Below are positions 16,147 through 24,331 of a stretch of DNA of 31,537 nt, piece by piece. Location of the stretch: positions 1-31,537 of the forward strand of contig JBNKJV010000023.1 of the NCBI GenBank assembly GCA_050291465.1. The letters are read 5' to 3'. The stretch is from CBFDBF01 sp050291465 (GTDB lineage: Bacteria > Pseudomonadota > Gammaproteobacteria > Chromatiales > Chromatiaceae). The notes below the pieces were generated by a model, which saw only the letters and a program-made list of their open reading frames with translations, had not been told where the DNA came from and searched no databases. A program made the position numbers and the translations under genes. Within the stretch, counting starts at the first letter, position 1, and the number at the start of each line of letters is the position of its first letter.

Positions 16147-17330
16147 CGGCATCTCCCGAAAACCAGGCTGCAGTTGCTGCCGCCGAAGCCGAAGGAGTTG
16201 CTCATGGCGTAGGCCACCGGCTGTTCGGAAGGGAGAGTGCGTACCGGGGTCGCCAGTGCGGGATCGGCCGTCCCCCGACCCAGGTTGCCGGGTATGAAGC
16301 CGGCTTCGATGGCGAGCAGGGTTATGGCCGCCTCGGTGATACCGGCGGCACCCAGGGTATGGCCGGTCCAGCCCTTGGTGGAACTGCAGGCCGCGGCGTG
16401 CTGGAAATGCTGCAGCGCACGGTCCTCGGAGGCGTCGTTCAGGCGTGTGCCGGTGCCGTGCAGGTTGATATAGTCCAGCTCGCTGGCCCGGATACCGGCG
16501 TTTCGCAGGGCCTGCTCCATAGCCAGGGCGGCGCCCGTACCCTCCGGATGGGGGGTGGACATATGGTGCGCATCGCTGGACTCTCCGTACCCGAGCAGGA
16601 CCAATGGGGCATCCTTCGCATCCCGTTCCAGCAGGGCGAAACCGCACGCTTCACCGATACTGATGCCTGCCCGCTCCAGACCCCAGGGGGCGCAGGCCTG
16701 CTCCGCGATCAGGCCCAGGGAGTGGAAGCCGTAAAGGGTGGTAAGGCAGAGGCTGTCCACTCCGCCCACCACCGCGGCGTCGCAGAGCCCGGCATCCATA
16801 TGGCGTTGGGCGGCGGCGAAGACCTTGCTACTGGAGGAACAGGCGGTGGATATACTGAAGGCCGGTCCGGCGATATGGAGATAGCGGCGGCAGAAGTCGG
16901 TGAGGGAGTAGCAGTTCTGGGTGGTTTGATAGCGGAAGCCTGACGGCAGGGAATCGTTCGCTGAATCGCGGTGGCCATAGGCGATCTCCGCTTCCCGGAT
17001 ACCGGAGGTGCTGGTACCGAGGAAGAGACCGATGCGTTCCTTTCCATAGCGTTGTCGGGCCTGTTCCACCGCCTGCGTGAATCCGTCCTGTTCCAGGCCG
17101 ATCTGGGCCAGACGGTTGTTGCGGCAATCAAACTCGGTCAGGTCCGCGCGCACCGGCGCATCTTCGATGCCGGGTAGGCGGCCGATCCAGCAGCTGAAGC
17201 CGACGTCTTCGAAGTCACAGGGACGCAGGCCGCTGTCGCTGCTTTGCAGGCGCGTCAGCACCGCGTCCTTCCCGCGACCAAGGGCGTTGCTCAGGGTGTA
17301 GGCGGTGACGGGGATCGGAGTTACGGGCAT
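16143..17330 (-). CDS. Beta-ketoacyl-ACP synthase (ApeO-like condensing enzyme)
   Basis: This 395-residue KAS I/II-type enzyme condenses the ACP-bound chain with malonyl-ACP. All three catalytic residues are visible: Cys164 in ISTACSSSSK, His291 in NLHGTGT, and His324 in KGWTGHTLGAAG. The C-terminal SNSFGFGGSN loop is intact. It is followed at once by the Cys-less partner (ATGA overlap), the arrangement of the APE ApeO/ApeC heterodimer. The downstream reductase and dehydratases complete the cycle. It starts 16 bp after the radical SAM gene stop. It is the only active ketosynthase in the window; APE clusters commonly have another (ApeR) for initiation. Confidence 0.93.
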   Translation of the reverse strand: MPVTPIPVTAYTLSNALGRGKDAVLTRLQSSDSGLRPCDFEDVGFSCWIGRLPGIEDAPVRADLTEFDCRNNRLAQIGLEQDGFTQAVEQARQRYGKERIGLFLGTSTSGIREAEIAYGHRDSANDSLPSGFRYQTTQNCYSLTDFCRRYLHIAGPAFSISTACSSSSKVFAAAQRHMDAGLCDAAVVGGVDSLCLTTLYGFHSLGLIAEQACAPWGLERAGISIGEACGFALLERDAKDAPLVLLGYGESSDAHHMSTPHPEGTGAALAMEQALRNAGIRASELDYINLHGTGTRLNDASEDRALQHFQHAAACSSTKGWTGHTLGAAGITEAAITLLAIEAGFIPGNLGRGTADPALATPVRTLPSEQPVAYAMSNSFGFGGSNCSLVFGRCR

Positions 17331-17346
17331 TTAGGGTCTGTTCATA

Positions 17347-18648
17347 CTACACCGCAGCGAGGCGGGCCCTTTCCAGGCCGCGCCAGGCGTTGCGGAAGCC
17401 GAAATTCTGCGGAACGAAGAGTAACATATTTTTGCGCGGTTTCAGGGTACGGCGGGCTATGTTGCTTATACGATAAAGGCTGCGATTGAGTTCGTTATAG
17501 CGTTCCTGCAGCCGCTCCGGGGTGAAATTCTTCGGTTGGAAGACCACCGTGCTCATATCGTACTGGCTCCAGTCTCTGCTCAGGACACGTCCCTCCGCTT
17601 CCATACGCCGGGTCAGGTGGGTGCCGGGGAAAGGGGTGAGCACCGAGATCAGGAACGCCTCCAGGCGGGTACGGGTGATGAACTCGTACTGTTGTTCGAA
17701 CACCGATTCGTCGTCTCCGTCCAGGCCGACAATGAAGCTGCCGAGGATACCTATACCGTGATCCTGGATGCGCTTGATACGGTCCTCGTTCTTGTTGGCG
17801 CGCACGAATTTCTTGCCGATGTTGATCAGGTTGTTCTGATCCAGTGATTCAAAACCGATGAACAGGGATTTGCAGCCGGCACGCGCCATTTTCCGCAACA
17901 GGGCGTCGTCGTCGGCGACGGATATGGTGACCTGGCTGCCCCACCACTTGCCGCTGTTTTGCATCTTGTGGAACAGCTGTTCCGCAACCTTTTTATTGGA
18001 GAGGATGTTGTCGTCCACCACGAACACGAATCGGTCCGGCAGCTCCCGGAACTCTCGAACGAAGGCATCCACGGGGCGGGCCCGGAACTCCCGGCCGGAG
18101 AACGCGGTGACGGAGCAGAATTCACAATCGAACGGGCAGCCGCGCATCATCTGAATGGTACTGCGGGTGATGTAGCACCCCTGTTGCAGCAGATCCCGGC
18201 GGGGTAGCGGAAATTCCCGCTCCATACTGATCAGGGTCTCCTGGCCGTAGCGCGCCTTGAGTTGGCCCCGGCGGTAGTCGGCCAGCACCAGCGGCCAGAT
18301 ATCCTCCGCTTCCCCGGAGACCACGCAGTCCGCGTGAGCCGCCGCTTCTTCCGGATGAATACTGACATGAATACCGCCCATTACCACCTTCTTGCCGTTG
18401 GCGCGGAAGCGGTCGGCAATGCTGTAGGCGCGGTGGGCGAGGGGGGTCATGACGCTCAGCGCCACCAGATCGGCATCGCTGTCGAAGTCGATTTCGGAGA
18501 CGTTCTCGTCAATAAATTCTACGGCGAAGTTTTCCGGGGTGAGACCGGCGACCGTGAGCAGCCCCAGGGGCGGGAACTTGTACTTGAAGTGTCCCCAAAG
18601 GGTCAGTTCAGGCCATTTGGGGAAAATGAATAGAATTTTGCCATCCAT
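17347..18648 (-). CDS. B12-binding-type radical SAM protein in the operon (second of three)
   Basis: The 433-residue enzyme has an N-terminal B12-binding-like domain (about 1-140; KKVVMGGIHVSIHPEEA, CVVSGEAEDIWP), though no DxHxxG motif is seen, so cobalamin use is uncertain. The radical SAM motif C171-x3-C175-x2-C178 (MRGCPFDCEFCSV) is complete. The C-terminal part (ISVLTPFPGTHLTRRMEAEGR) is the usual substrate-side extension. It is placed between two core biosynthetic blocks: 2 bp after the third radical SAM gene and 16 bp before the ketosynthase. It should therefore act on the same product, perhaps methylating or cross-linking the growing or finished chain. It resembles the protein at 8902-10221. 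The reaction is unknown. Confidence 0.9.
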   Translation of the reverse strand: MDGKILFIFPKWPELTLWGHFKYKFPPLGLLTVAGLTPENFAVEFIDENVSEIDFDSDADLVALSVMTPLAHRAYSIADRFRANGKKVVMGGIHVSIHPEEAAAHADCVVSGEAEDIWPLVLADYRRGQLKARYGQETLISMEREFPLPRRDLLQQGCYITRSTIQMMRGCPFDCEFCSVTAFSGREFRARPVDAFVREFRELPDRFVFVVDDNILSNKKVAEQLFHKMQNSGKWWGSQVTISVADDDALLRKMARAGCKSLFIGFESLDQNNLINIGKKFVRANKNEDRIKRIQDHGIGILGSFIVGLDGDDESVFEQQYEFITRTRLEAFLISVLTPFPGTHLTRRMEAEGRVLSRDWSQYDMSTVVFQPKNFTPERLQERYNELNRSLYRISNIARRTLKPRKNMLLFVPQNFGFRNAWRGLERARLAAV

Positions 18649-18650
18649 GT

Positions 18651-20126
18651 TTAGGGATCACTGTTTTTAAGTATTTGGCGGGTATAAGGTTGCCGAACTC
18701 GCGCCTTATGCACAAGGGGCAAGGATAAAAAGGGCGGTAGATAGCGCCAGTACGGGGGGGCGAGACCCGCCAGGTGCATCATCCTGTGAAGCAGCTTGCC
18801 GCGCCAGGTTCCGGAGGGATCTTCCGCCGCGTGTACCACGGTGGGGCAGCGGCGGATCGCCTGATCCACCCGCTCCAGGAGCCATTGTTCGGTTACTTGA
18901 GGCGAGAAATAGAAAACCGACTCGCCAAAGTTCTGGTCCGCCGGCAGATAGCCCTCGGCGACCGCTTGCTGCGCCAGTTCGGTACCGGGAAGGATGCGAA
19001 TACCGGTGGTGAACATGGAGAGGGTGTCGCGGGAGTTGAGGTAACGTTCGACGAAAGAGACCGTTTCCTCGGCGGTCTCGCGGGTTTCCCCAGGGGCGCC
19101 GAGCATGAAAAACCACATACTGCGGATCCCGGATCGGCGCACCAACTCTGCGGCGCGCACCGTGTCCGCGCGGGTAAATCCCTTTTTCATGGTCTCCAGC
19201 ACCGGATCGCTGGCGCTCTCGGGGGTGATCATCAGGGAGTTGAAACCGGCCCGTTGCATGGTCTCCAGCAGCCCGGCGGAAAGAAAACGGGGATTGACCC
19301 CCATGGTGGTGAGGGTCACCTTGAGACCGGAACGAATGATCGCCTCGCACAGCTCGATGGCATAGTTCTCCGGCATGTTGAATACCGAGTCGATGAATTC
19401 GAAGCAGCGCGGATTGACCTCCTGTTGCACCTGTCGGATTTCCGCCACGATCTCTTCCGGCGGGCGGTGACGCAGGTTTCGGCCTTCGATGCCAGGATAG
19501 GTGCAATAGGTACAGTGCAGGGGGCAGCCCCGTTTACTCTGTATCGGCCAGGTGGCCCCCTGGCGCTCGTAGGCGCGCCAATTCTGCAGCCAGCGCTGCA
19601 TTCCGGAGTTACCGAAGGCTTCTGAACGTCTGGGTGCCACTGTCTGGTTCATTTCCACCGGCCCGCGGACGCAGACCCCTGGCACCTTCCAATAGGCCTG
19701 TTCCCCGGATATCTGTTCGAGCAGGGCGGGAAAACTCTCTTCGCCTTCGCCCAGTACCGCAAAATCGGCGTCGATATGCTGCAGGGCACGACATCCCAGA
19801 ACCGAGATGGCCGGGCCTCCGATCACGATATGTGCCTGACTGTGGCGGCGTATCAGACGGGTCTGGCGCGCCAGCTCATCGAGGTGGGTGATCAGCCGCT
19901 GATGGATGACGTTGTCGATGTTGCGCACCGAGATGGCCACTACCTCGGGAGCGAATTCGCGCAACCGCTGCTGCAGATGATGCAGTCCCTTTTCGTTTAA
20001 CAACAGGTCGACGAACTCCACCTGGTGGCCGGCATTGGCGGTGGCTGAGGCGACATAACTGAGTCCGACCGGCGGTGCCGGCAGCAGATCACGCACCTGG
20101 TTGGAATAGATAAAGAGGACCTTCAC
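18651..20126 (-). CDS. B12-binding-type radical SAM protein in the operon (third of three)
   Basis: The 491-residue enzyme begins MKVLFIYSNQ with a B12-binding-like domain (LLPAPPVGLSYVASA, HIVIGGPAISVLGC, FAVLGEGEESFP). The radical SAM motif is C201-x3-C205-x2-C208 (SKRGCPLHCTYCTYPG). A further conserved run, FMLGAPGETRETAEET, follows, and the C-terminal 60 residues are basic with a hydrophobic patch (YWRYLPPFLSLPLV), perhaps membrane-peripheral. It belongs to a different subgroup from the enzyme at 17347-18648 (CTYCTYPG versus CEFCS). Its start overlaps the exporter stop by ATGA, so the two are coupled. It is probably a lipid or acyl-chain modifying enzyme. A cobalamin requirement is inferred from the fold only. 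Confidence 0.9.
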   Translation of the reverse strand: MKVLFIYSNQVRDLLPAPPVGLSYVASATANAGHQVEFVDLLLNEKGLHHLQQRLREFAPEVVAISVRNIDNVIHQRLITHLDELARQTRLIRRHSQAHIVIGGPAISVLGCRALQHIDADFAVLGEGEESFPALLEQISGEQAYWKVPGVCVRGPVEMNQTVAPRRSEAFGNSGMQRWLQNWRAYERQGATWPIQSKRGCPLHCTYCTYPGIEGRNLRHRPPEEIVAEIRQVQQEVNPRCFEFIDSVFNMPENYAIELCEAIIRSGLKVTLTTMGVNPRFLSAGLLETMQRAGFNSLMITPESASDPVLETMKKGFTRADTVRAAELVRRSGIRSMWFFMLGAPGETRETAEETVSFVERYLNSRDTLSMFTTGIRILPGTELAQQAVAEGYLPADQNFGESVFYFSPQVTEQWLLERVDQAIRRCPTVVHAAEDPSGTWRGKLLHRMMHLAGLAPPYWRYLPPFLSLPLVHKARVRQPYTRQILKNSDP

Positions 20127-22426
20127 CGGTTTTCCCCCCGGCCGGATAATGCGAACGCCGAAATATAACCACTGCAGACGCCCATGACCACCGTCATACC
20201 GATGGCCTTCAACACCGGCAGCTCGGAGAGGGCCAGCAGGCCGAACACCGCGGCGGTGGAGAAGAGACAGATGCGCAGAGCGTGGCGGGTGCGACCGAAC
20301 TCCTCCCGGTTATTATCCAGACGGTTGACGAACAGGCTGTAGTCCATGCTGATGCCGGCCACCAGTAGCAGGGCGATCAGGTGAAAAATAGAGAGTCGGT
20401 AGCCCAACGCCAACAGCAAGGCGACATCGATCACCAGCGCCAGGGCCACCGGAAGCAGCACCCGCATCACCCGCCGGGGGGAACGCAGGGTGATGAGAAG
20501 CAGGGCGATAAGGGCCAACAGGCCCCAACTCAGGCGGTTGAGGGCTTCACCGCGGAATCCGGCGACGAAACCGCGTGTCTTTGCCCGGAGGTCAAAATAG
20601 CGCGCCCCATCGACATCTATGCGGTCACCCTGCACGCCGGCGAGGGGGACCAACAGTAACCAACCCTCACCCGTCCGGCGCAGCAGGCTGGTTACCCGGC
20701 TGTAGAGAGGCGTACCCTCCAACATCTGCAGGGTCAGGGGCGCCAGGGTACGCGCCGCCTCCAGATCCGTGACGAAGGGTTCAAAGGTCCCCGGGCGGAA
20801 GGGCAGGTCCCGCATCGCCTGCCTGAGGTTTGCACGCAGCTCCGGGGTATCCGGCAACATCGCCTGACGTTGCTGTTGAGTCCGGGCGCTGGGGAGATAG
20901 CGGGTTACCAGTTCGGCGTCGGCGATTATGCCCTGGGCTGTCAGTTCCTCAAGTTCCGGTTGCAGTGCCTCTGTCCGCTGCAGGAGCCCTTCCAGGGTAG
21001 AGTCCTGGAGTACCAGCAGTCTGCTCACGTCCGGGGCACCGAGCTGGCGGCGCAGAATACGGTCCTGTTCAATGAGGTTGGAAGGGATGGGACTGAGAGC
21101 GGCCAGATCGTCCTCCCAGAGAACCTGCCGCTGCTGCCAGATCCAGAGCAGGGCGAGGATAGAGAGGAGAGCAAGGGCGATACCGCCGGTTCGCTTATAC
21201 CGCTGAAAGAAGACCGACAGATTTCCCCCGGGGTTGGGGCAACGGCCGGCGGTTTCCACTTTCCTGTTCAGGGAAGGCAATGCCGGTAATACCCAGCGCG
21301 TCGCCAACAGTGCCGCCGCTAGGCCGGTGGCGGCAAACAGTCCCAGCTGTGCCAGTCCGTCGAAATCGGTGGTCATCATTACCGCAAAAGCGGCTCCCGA
21401 GGTCAGGGCGCTGAGGCGCAGGGTAGGCCAGATTCGCGCAAGTCCCGCGTCCGCCGGCTCGTCGCGGGCCACATGGCTGAACAGATGAATGGGGTAGTCG
21501 ATGGTCATGCCCAGCAGGGTGATGCCGAAGGCCAGGGTGATACCGTGGATGGCCCCGAACCAGAGGATCACCGCGCAGCTGCCGGCTACCAGGCCGCTGA
21601 TAACCGGCAGGGCGCTATAGAGCACCAACGGCAGAGAGCGGTAGCCGACAAAGACGATAACCGCGACAAACAGCCCGGCAAGCAGACTGAGCAGGGTGCT
21701 CTCATCACGGATCACCTGGCGGGAGATTACGCCATAGACCCCGGGGCCGCTCAGCAGCAGGTGATACTCCGGATCGGGGGCGGCGGCGGAAAAGGCCTCC
21801 GTGATTGCGGTCACCACCCGTTGCTGTGCATCCAGATCAAAACTCGAGGTGTGGGTCTCCGCTACCAGCAGGGCCCGGGTGCCGTCCCTGGAGGTCCAGA
21901 TACCGTCACTGTTGGTCGGCGGGTGCTGCGGATGCAGCATCCGTTCCAACGCCATCAGCTCCCCGGTGGGATCCGCAGGCAGCAGGCGACTGTAGAGGGC
22001 CGAAAGGGGAGAGGCGAGCTCCTGCAGCCTCTCCGTCAGGTGCGCGTGCAGACCGTCGGCGGTGAAACGCTCCGCGTTTATCCGGGGACTCAACAGGTAA
22101 CGGTAGACAAACAGGGTTCGCCAGCGGTCGGGCTCCAGGGACTGGTCACCGTTGCTGATTTGCTCCAAGAGACCGCTGGCGCTCAGCCGTTTCGCCAGTT
22201 CCCGGCTGACACGGCCGCGTCCGGCGCTGTCACCCCCTTCTATCCCGAGCAGAATAAGCCGGCTCGCAGGTCCCTTGCGCAACTGATCCATCAACAGCCG
22301 CTGCTCCGTGTTGTGGCTGGCCGGCAGGAACAGGCTGAGATCGGAGCGCAGACGATCGTTTTCCCCGGTGAACAGCCAGCCGAGAAGGACGGCCAGGATA
22401 AGCGTCCAGATCAGCAGCCTAGTCAT
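20123..22426 (-). CDS. MMPL/RND-superfamily exporter (COG4258-type)
   Basis: This 767-residue inner-membrane protein has an N-terminal helix, a large periplasmic loop of about 200 residues, then a cluster of about five helices (from LLSLLAGLFVAVIVFVGY to ALLATRWVLPALP). A second loop and a matching cluster (LLALIALLLITL to the C terminus) give the two-fold repeat of the RND/MMPL family. Motifs include GMTIDYPIHLFSH and GISMDYSLFVNR, the TM4/TM10 segments with the acidic residue used for proton coupling. COG4258 members are recurrent in aryl polyene clusters and are thought to move the lipid-linked product across or out of the inner membrane. It overlaps the LolA-like gene by 8 bp. Confidence 0.9.
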   Translation of the reverse strand: MTRLLIWTLILAVLLGWLFTGENDRLRSDLSLFLPASHNTEQRLLMDQLRKGPASRLILLGIEGGDSAGRGRVSRELAKRLSASGLLEQISNGDQSLEPDRWRTLFVYRYLLSPRINAERFTADGLHAHLTERLQELASPLSALYSRLLPADPTGELMALERMLHPQHPPTNSDGIWTSRDGTRALLVAETHTSSFDLDAQQRVVTAITEAFSAAAPDPEYHLLLSGPGVYGVISRQVIRDESTLLSLLAGLFVAVIVFVGYRSLPLVLYSALPVISGLVAGSCAVILWFGAIHGITLAFGITLLGMTIDYPIHLFSHVARDEPADAGLARIWPTLRLSALTSGAAFAVMMTTDFDGLAQLGLFAATGLAAALLATRWVLPALPSLNRKVETAGRCPNPGGNLSVFFQRYKRTGGIALALLSILALLWIWQQRQVLWEDDLAALSPIPSNLIEQDRILRRQLGAPDVSRLLVLQDSTLEGLLQRTEALQPELEELTAQGIIADAELVTRYLPSARTQQQRQAMLPDTPELRANLRQAMRDLPFRPGTFEPFVTDLEAARTLAPLTLQMLEGTPLYSRVTSLLRRTGEGWLLLVPLAGVQGDRIDVDGARYFDLRAKTRGFVAGFRGEALNRLSWGLLALIALLLITLRSPRRVMRVLLPVALALVIDVALLLALGYRLSIFHLIALLLVAGISMDYSLFVNRLDNNREEFGRTRHALRICLFSTAAVFGLLALSELPVLKAIGMTVVMGVCSGYISAFALSGRGENR

Positions 22427-22985
22427 CCGTCTGTAACTCCATCAGAGAGCGGTTGCCGCCATGCTCCCGGGTTTCGATAGTGCGGATCCCGCTACGGTCG
22501 CCCTGGAGCACCAGCTGCTCCAGGATCCGCCCCAGGCGTTCCGATCTGGGGGTGAGTTGCAGGCGCCAGGCGTCCCGCCCGCCGCTCAGTCGCGCTTCGA
22601 ACTGCTGCCGCAGGGCCTTGCTGTCGCCGGCAAGCAGGGCGCGCAGGCTGGTGGCGAATGCGGCCAGCTCCGGGGTGCTGCCGAGGTCCAGTTGGCGCAG
22701 CTGTTGTTCCCCCTGATGGATGGAGATCCGATCTCCCTGAATGCGGTAGCTCATCCGGCGCTCGCCGTCCTCCTCCCGGATCAGGGTGTCCGGCGGCAGG
22801 AACCTCAGGCGACCGGTGGTGATCAGGGTATGTTCCAGGATCTGCAGCTGTTTCTCCTCACGGAAGCGCAGGACCTGGGGGCGATCGTTGGGAACCAGGA
22901 GTTGTTCCAGGGTGAGGGGCGGCTCCGCCGCGAACAGCGGCAACGCGAACAGGAAAAGAAACAGCAGTCGCAGCTCAGGCCTCAT
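22419..22985 (-). CDS. LolA-like periplasmic lipid carrier (COG2834-type)
   Basis: The 188-residue protein has a signal peptide (MRPELRLLFLFLFALPLFAAEP) and a mature LolA-like fold region (VLRFREEKQLQILEHTLITTGRLRFLPPDTLIR, then RMSYRIQGDRISI). LolA-type proteins carry lipophilic cargo through the periplasm. In the aryl polyene setting this paralogue is expected to hand the product from the exporter to the outer membrane. It overlaps the acyltransferase upstream by 11 bp and the exporter by 8 bp. It is not the housekeeping LolA by context. The weak primary similarity makes the call depend partly on neighbours and on the order LolA-like then MMPL, which is standard for these clusters. Confidence 0.82.
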   Translation of the reverse strand: MRPELRLLFLFLFALPLFAAEPPLTLEQLLVPNDRPQVLRFREEKQLQILEHTLITTGRLRFLPPDTLIREEDGERRMSYRIQGDRISIHQGEQQLRQLDLGSTPELAAFATSLRALLAGDSKALRQQFEARLSGGRDAWRLQLTPRSERLGRILEQLVLQGDRSGIRTIETREHGGNRSLMELQTDD

Positions 22986-23868
22986 CCCAAAAACCGTAGA
23001 AGTTGAACCAGTTGTAAGGCAAGCGTTGCAGCTGTGCGCCCAGTCGATCGGCGTAACCCTGCATCCACTCCTGTATCAGCTCGGAACGGCGGCTACGGTC
23101 CCGAAGATCGAGTTCCGGAAGGCGCTCGAAGCGGATCCGGTAGTGGCGGTTTCCCAGGTAGAGGCCGAGGAACAGCACTACCGGAACCCGCATGCCTGCG
23201 GCGAGCAGCGCGGGTCCGGTGGGAAACCTGGCGGCAGCACCGAGCAGCTCGCAGTTTACCGTCTTGTCATCGCCCGCGGTGCGGTCTCCCAGCAGCCCGA
23301 CCACCGCACCCTGTTGCAGCGCCTCATGGACCCGCATCATGGTGTCCACCTGGCCCAGAGGGATGGTGGTTTCGGCCAGCTCCGGGTTGAGCTCGTTGAA
23401 CAGCCGGGTGAGGAGTTCGTTGTGTTCCGGGTACATCAGGATCTTCAGATCGAAGAGGCGCTCCTCCAGCGCCAGAGCGCGCAGAACCTCAAAGCTGCCT
23501 ACGTGGGCCCCGAGCAGCAGACAGCCGCGGTCTTCGTCCACTGTGGTCCGCAGATGCTCCAGCCCGTCGATCTCGATGCGGTAGTTTTCGTGGCGTCCAC
23601 CCAGCAGATAGACACGATCGAGAATGGTGGCGGCGAAGCAGTGGATATGGCGCAGTATCTGGCCGGCGTGAGGTTCGCGGCCCAGGACACGGCGCAGATA
23701 GTTGCGGGAGGCGCGGCGTTGCGGAGACGCCCGGAAAAAGAAGTAGAGGGTGATGGGGTAGAGCAGCAGACGTGCCGGGAGACGCCCCATATGCAACGCG
23801 ATCCAGCGGATAAGTCGCACCAGCCAGGGGCTGCCCCGTTCACGCTGCTGAATCCATTGCTGGCTCAT
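22975..23868 (-). CDS. LpxL/HtrB-related acyltransferase (COG4261-type)
   Basis: This 297-residue inner-membrane-associated enzyme of the lysophospholipid acyltransferase superfamily has a basic, hydrophobic N terminus (LVRLIRWIALHMGRL ... LLLYPITLYFFFRA). The active-site HX4E motif is H122-VGSF-E127 in LGAHVGSFEVLR, and a GLLGDRTAGDD segment supports the assignment. It probably transfers the ACP-bound polyene chain to a lipid acceptor. In canonical APE loci a related domain is fused to a GT2 domain (ApeJ); here the GT2 is a separate gene (13489-14214). It has a weak ribosome-binding site, and 175 bp without a gene precede it, the only real gap in the operon. A possible internal promoter lies in that gap. 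Confidence 0.85.
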   Translation of the reverse strand: MSQQWIQQRERGSPWLVRLIRWIALHMGRLPARLLLYPITLYFFFRASPQRRASRNYLRRVLGREPHAGQILRHIHCFAATILDRVYLLGGRHENYRIEIDGLEHLRTTVDEDRGCLLLGAHVGSFEVLRALALEERLFDLKILMYPEHNELLTRLFNELNPELAETTIPLGQVDTMMRVHEALQQGAVVGLLGDRTAGDDKTVNCELLGAAARFPTGPALLAAGMRVPVVLFLGLYLGNRHYRIRFERLPELDLRDRSRRSELIQEWMQGYADRLGAQLQRLPYNWFNFYGFWDEA

Positions 23869-23950
23869 AGAGATCTAACCCGCGTATGGCACCGGCATTC
23901 CGAAAGTCGGCGGAACAGGGATTGAACGGCGCCGGGTACAAGCCGTCCCT

Positions 23951-23959
23951 TTTATATCA
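23951..23959 (-). promoter_or_regulatory. Candidate internal extended -10 promoter
   Basis: On the minus strand TGATATAAA is an extended -10 (TGN then TATAAA). No good -35 is seen. Transcription would begin near 23944, about 75 bases before the acyltransferase start. It is the only plausible promoter inside the 175-bp gap that interrupts an otherwise gapless operon. Confidence 0.3.
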
Positions 23960-24043
23960 ATCCGTGGAAGCATGATTTCAGGTGTAACCTCGATTGGTTA
24001 AGCCGCAGGTGTCGTTCGGCTGGTGCACTATAACGGTTCTGAC

Positions 24044-24331
24044 TTACAGACTCTGCAGCTGCAGGCACCCCTCCACAAGCCGCTCCCCGGCGCTTTCGCA
24101 GTGGAAGTTGATCCGATCCCCGTTGCCGCTGCTGTAATGGATGTCGAAATCCTGCTCCGGAGCCAGGGGAGCGAGGAACTTGACCTGAGGCAGGCCGTTT
24201 ACCCTGTAACCGGGATATTCGGCCAACACCTGTTCCATAACGAGCTCCAGGATTACAACAGCTGGCACCAGGGGCGCGCCGGGAAAATGACCGGGGAGGC
24301 AGGGATGGGTGGCGTCGATCCTGTGGCTCAT
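24044..24331 (-). CDS. Hotdog dehydratase (ApeI-like)
   Basis: This is a short 95-residue single hotdog domain. The motif HPCLPGHFPGAPLVPAVVILE puts the FabA/FabZ-type catalytic His at H15 and continues into the central helix. ApeI-type proteins pair with ApeP-type ones to make an active 3-hydroxyacyl-ACP dehydratase in aryl polyene synthesis, and both are present in this operon. The start overlaps the AMP-ligase stop by ATGA. At 95 residues it is slightly shorter than single-domain FabZ proteins (about 140-150) but of normal length for the ApeI family. A thioesterase role cannot be excluded on sequence alone, but the partner gene favours dehydration. Confidence 0.82.
   Translation of the reverse strand: MSHRIDATHPCLPGHFPGAPLVPAVVILELVMEQVLAEYPGYRVNGLPQVKFLAPLAPEQDFDIHYSSGNGDRINFHCESAGERLVEGCLQLQSL

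Noticed and set aside
15364..16647. Long 427-codon version of the chain-length-factor gene
   Set aside because: The first 167 codons lie within the ketosynthase gene in another frame and are low-complexity; the ATG at 16146 with GGGAG and an ATGA overlap is the real start.
21473..22480. A 335-codon + strand frame opposite the MMPL exporter gene
   Set aside because: It is rich in Gln, Gly and Arg with no domain, typical of antisense frames in GC-rich genes; the exporter is intact on the minus strand.
22786..23925. A 379-codon + strand frame opposite the acyltransferase and LolA-like genes
   Set aside because: The minus-strand genes have signal peptide and HX4E motifs; the + frame has none.
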